A program made the translations under genes and the position numbers. The notes under the pieces are model-generated. The model was not told where the DNA came from. It saw only the letters and a program-made list of their open reading frames with translations, and did not search any database. A DNA stretch of 64,000 nucleotides from Bifidobacterium aerophilum (lineage in GTDB: Bacteria > Actinomycetota > Actinomycetes > Actinomycetales > Bifidobacteriaceae). The stretch covers positions 1 to 64,000 of the forward strand of contig NZ_WHZW01000001.1 of NCBI RefSeq assembly GCF_010667685.1, in the 5' to 3' direction. Of the stretch, positions 61,976-64,000 are shown piece by piece; position 1 is the first letter of the stretch; each line of letters starts with the position of its first letter.

Positions 61976-64000
61976 ACCGCAACATTCCCCTCCTCTCCAA
62001 ACACCCCACCCGACACAAGAAACGCACGACGAACGGAAAAACCGCACACGGCTCGCAGACTCATCGCATCGCCACGGTCCTGACGGCACTGGCGCTCGTC
62101 GCCGTCATCGTCGGCGCCGTATATTCCGTGTCCGCGGCTCGCCGCATGGTCCATTTGGATGACGGCACGGTGTGGGTGACGTCCTCGTCCGGCCGGACCG
62201 CCGCAAGGCTGAATGTCCGTGCCGGTGAGATCGATGCATCGGTGCCGGTCGGTACGGCACGATTCGACGTCGTCCAGCACGACGACGTCACGGTGCTTGT
62301 CGAGGACGGCACCGTGACCTCGCTGGGCGCCTCCACCGCACAGGCAAAGGCCCAGGCCATTTTCCCCGCGAATGTGCGGGCATCGTTGGGGTCCGACGTG
62401 GTCGCGTTGCTTGATCCGAAAAACGGCGGCGTGCGCATCATGCGCGTGGACGATCTGAACGCCGCCGATCAGTCGTCAAGGCCTTGCATGGAACTCGGTT
62501 CCGGCGGGCTGATGACGGTGGATCATACGGGTACGGTGTATGGCTATCGCCCTCATGACGGTATGGTGCTGTCCTCCGACGTCTCCTGTTCCGTTTCCCG
62601 ACTCGGATCGCTCAGCGGTGGAGCCCGTCTCGATGCCGATGATTTCACGGTCGTCTCCGGCGTGCCGGTCGTGGCGGCGCAGGGCGTCATACGATGGCGG
62701 GAAGGCTCCGCCGATACCGGCTCCGACCGTCGGCTGACCCTGCAGGATCCGGATGTCAACGGCGATCAGGGCTCTTGGGTGGCGGCGTCCGATGACACCG
62801 GACTGTTCCTGATCAAGCTGGATTCCGAAGACCGTGAAGCGACCCCTACCGTGCTGCGTACCACGGGCGGCGGCGAACCGGCGCGACCCGTGTCCGTAGG
62901 CGGCTGCGTCTATGCGGCATGGAGCCAGAGGGCATTCAACTACCGTCGGGTCTGCGGTTCCGACGGACGCGATGCGGATGGAACGCCGGGCGTATTCCAA
63001 AGCCTGGATGCGGTATCCGCTTCCGGAGATCTGCGATTCAGGACGAACCATCGTTTGGTGGTGCTGAACGATGTCACGACCGGCACGCTGTGGGATCCGG
63101 ACACCGCCATGGAGGCCCTGGACGTCCCGTGGCATGCGCCTTCCGCCGAGAACGGCGACGATCGTCACGAAGGCGAATCGACGGCCATTGCCGGGAAACG
63201 GCGGGAATACGCCGAATCCTGCACCCAGGATTCGGGTTCGTTGCGTGCCGTGGACGATAGGCTGGGCATACGAGCGGGATTTTCGGGACTACTGGACGTG
63301 TTGGGCAATGATGAGCAGGCCGACTGCGCGGTATTGCGGATCAGTCGTGTCGGCGCGCCATCGGGCGCGGATATCTCGGTGTCCACGGTTCACGACGGCC
63401 GATATCTGCAGATCGACGCGCAACGGGTGTCCGTCTCGGACCGGGACACCGTCGAAGCTCGGTTCACCTATGAGGTCGACGATGGACGGGGACGGGTTTC
63501 CACGGCGCAGGTCGTTATGGAGGTGGTCGGGTCGGACGGCAATCGGGCTCCGCGACAGATCGGCACTCCTATGCAATACGACGTGGAACAGGGGACATTG
63601 GCCGATCTGAACGCGTTGGAATCGTTTCTTGACCCGGACGGGGATCCTCTGACGCTGCTGGCGGCGACGATTCCCGATACACGGGATGACGGCACGCAGG
63701 TCGGCGTCCGGACGGACGGGTTGGTGGAATTCATCGCCGGTCCGACTGCTCAAGGCCGCGTCGGCGTGGAACTGACGGTGTATGACGGCGTCGCCATAGG
63801 CACCGGAACCATATACTGCTCGGTGCATCCGCCCGGCACATTGCCGGCGAGGGTCGATCCCGTGACGGTGACGGCCAGCCCGGGAACGCCGGCCGTCGTC
63901 GATCTGAAGCCATACGTGCATGTCACGTCTACCGCCACAACGGTGTTGGACGACGTGCAGACCGCAGAGGGGATGACGGTCGACCGGGATGAGGACGGTC
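61972..64000 (+). CDS. fn3: FN3-type surface protein of the PFNA cluster, N-terminal part
   Basis: The gene is open to the right edge (676 codons visible). It starts with a basic cytosolic stretch, one membrane helix (33-55, IATVLTALALVAVIVGAVYSV) and an extracellular part that opens with beta-propeller-like segments (VHLDDGTVWVTSSSG, MTVDHTGTVYGYRPHDG). From about residue 415 come Ig-like repeats: DDRLGIRAGFSGLLDVLGND, then QYDVEQGTLADLNALESFLDPDGDPLTLLAA, then VDLKPYVHV. The fibronectin III domains for which the family is named would lie beyond the window. In bifidobacteria this protein has been linked to host cytokine binding. Confidence 0.85.
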   Translation, partial: MNRNIPLLSKHPTRHKKRTTNGKTAHGSQTHRIATVLTALALVAVIVGAVYSVSAARRMVHLDDGTVWVTSSSGRTAARLNVRAGEIDASVPVGTARFDVVQHDDVTVLVEDGTVTSLGASTAQAKAQAIFPANVRASLGSDVVALLDPKNGGVRIMRVDDLNAADQSSRPCMELGSGGLMTVDHTGTVYGYRPHDGMVLSSDVSCSVSRLGSLSGGARLDADDFTVVSGVPVVAAQGVIRWREGSADTGSDRRLTLQDPDVNGDQGSWVAASDDTGLFLIKLDSEDREATPTVLRTTGGGEPARPVSVGGCVYAAWSQRAFNYRRVCGSDGRDADGTPGVFQSLDAVSASGDLRFRTNHRLVVLNDVTTGTLWDPDTAMEALDVPWHAPSAENGDDRHEGESTAIAGKRREYAESCTQDSGSLRAVDDRLGIRAGFSGLLDVLGNDEQADCAVLRISRVGAPSGADISVSTVHDGRYLQIDAQRVSVSDRDTVEARFTYEVDDGRGRVSTAQVVMEVVGSDGNRAPRQIGTPMQYDVEQGTLADLNALESFLDPDGDPLTLLAATIPDTRDDGTQVGVRTDGLVEFIAGPTAQGRVGVELTVYDGVAIGTGTIYCSVHPPGTLPARVDPVTVTASPGTPAVVDLKPYVHVTSTATTVLDDVQTAEGMTVDRDEDG

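Overview
The window is high-GC actinobacterial DNA and reads as a Bifidobacterium chromosome. The gene order and family types support this: alr-dgt-dnaG, dapB-dapA-rnj, pepN-glmM-def, a PdxR-pdxST vitamin B6 locus, luxS next to recQ, a paired helicase-nuclease of the AdnAB type, and at the right edge the start of the bifidobacterial Pkb2/FN3 (PFNA) cluster. The species cannot be told from the sequence alone. I found no rRNA, tRNA or CRISPR array.

Layout. 1-3087 looks accessory: the first codons of an IS5-type transposase run off the left edge, followed by two long hairpin elements, then phnW and phnX (2-aminoethylphosphonate catabolism) with a third hairpin between them, and a 178-bp imperfect palindrome. 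3088-10162 holds an isoaspartyl peptidase, pdxR/pdxT/pdxS for pyridoxal phosphate synthesis, a divergent MFS transporter, and an XRE/DUF2975 pair. 10358-17730 is a minus-strand block: LTA-synthase-like enzyme, primase, dGTPase-like HD protein, alanine racemase. 18062-23119 carries an amino-acid permease, an acetyltransferase and a gluconate module (gnd, gntK and a divergent GntR regulator). 23239-29039 has luxS, recQ, a small protein preceded by an 11-base C/G tract, and metB plus cbs, which together suggest transsulfuration.

29642-35064 holds acetyltransferases, an XRE/membrane-protein pair, a 2-hydroxyacid dehydrogenase and a GntR/ABC operon. 35197-40513 is a complete oligopeptide-type ABC importer (binding protein, two permeases, two ATPases), whose long binding-protein/permease gap contains two more hairpin elements. 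40640-49631 is housekeeping: def, glmM, pepN, rnj, dapA, dapB. 49755-60313 has an MFS transporter and acetyltransferase pair and the two large adnB/adnA genes. 60659 to the right edge starts the kinase (pkb2) and FN3-type surface protein genes.

The most unusual signal is not a gene. Six hairpins (138-225, 283-370, 1802-1930, 19585-19672, 38602-38689, 38766-38852) each have a 25-26-bp stem. The stem sequence is nearly unique to each site, but it surrounds a conserved core of about 36 nt (79 nt in one variant). All eight non-Watson-Crick stem positions are G.U in the same orientation relative to the core, which suggests a structured RNA or a strand-specific single-stranded DNA element. I do not recognise the family.
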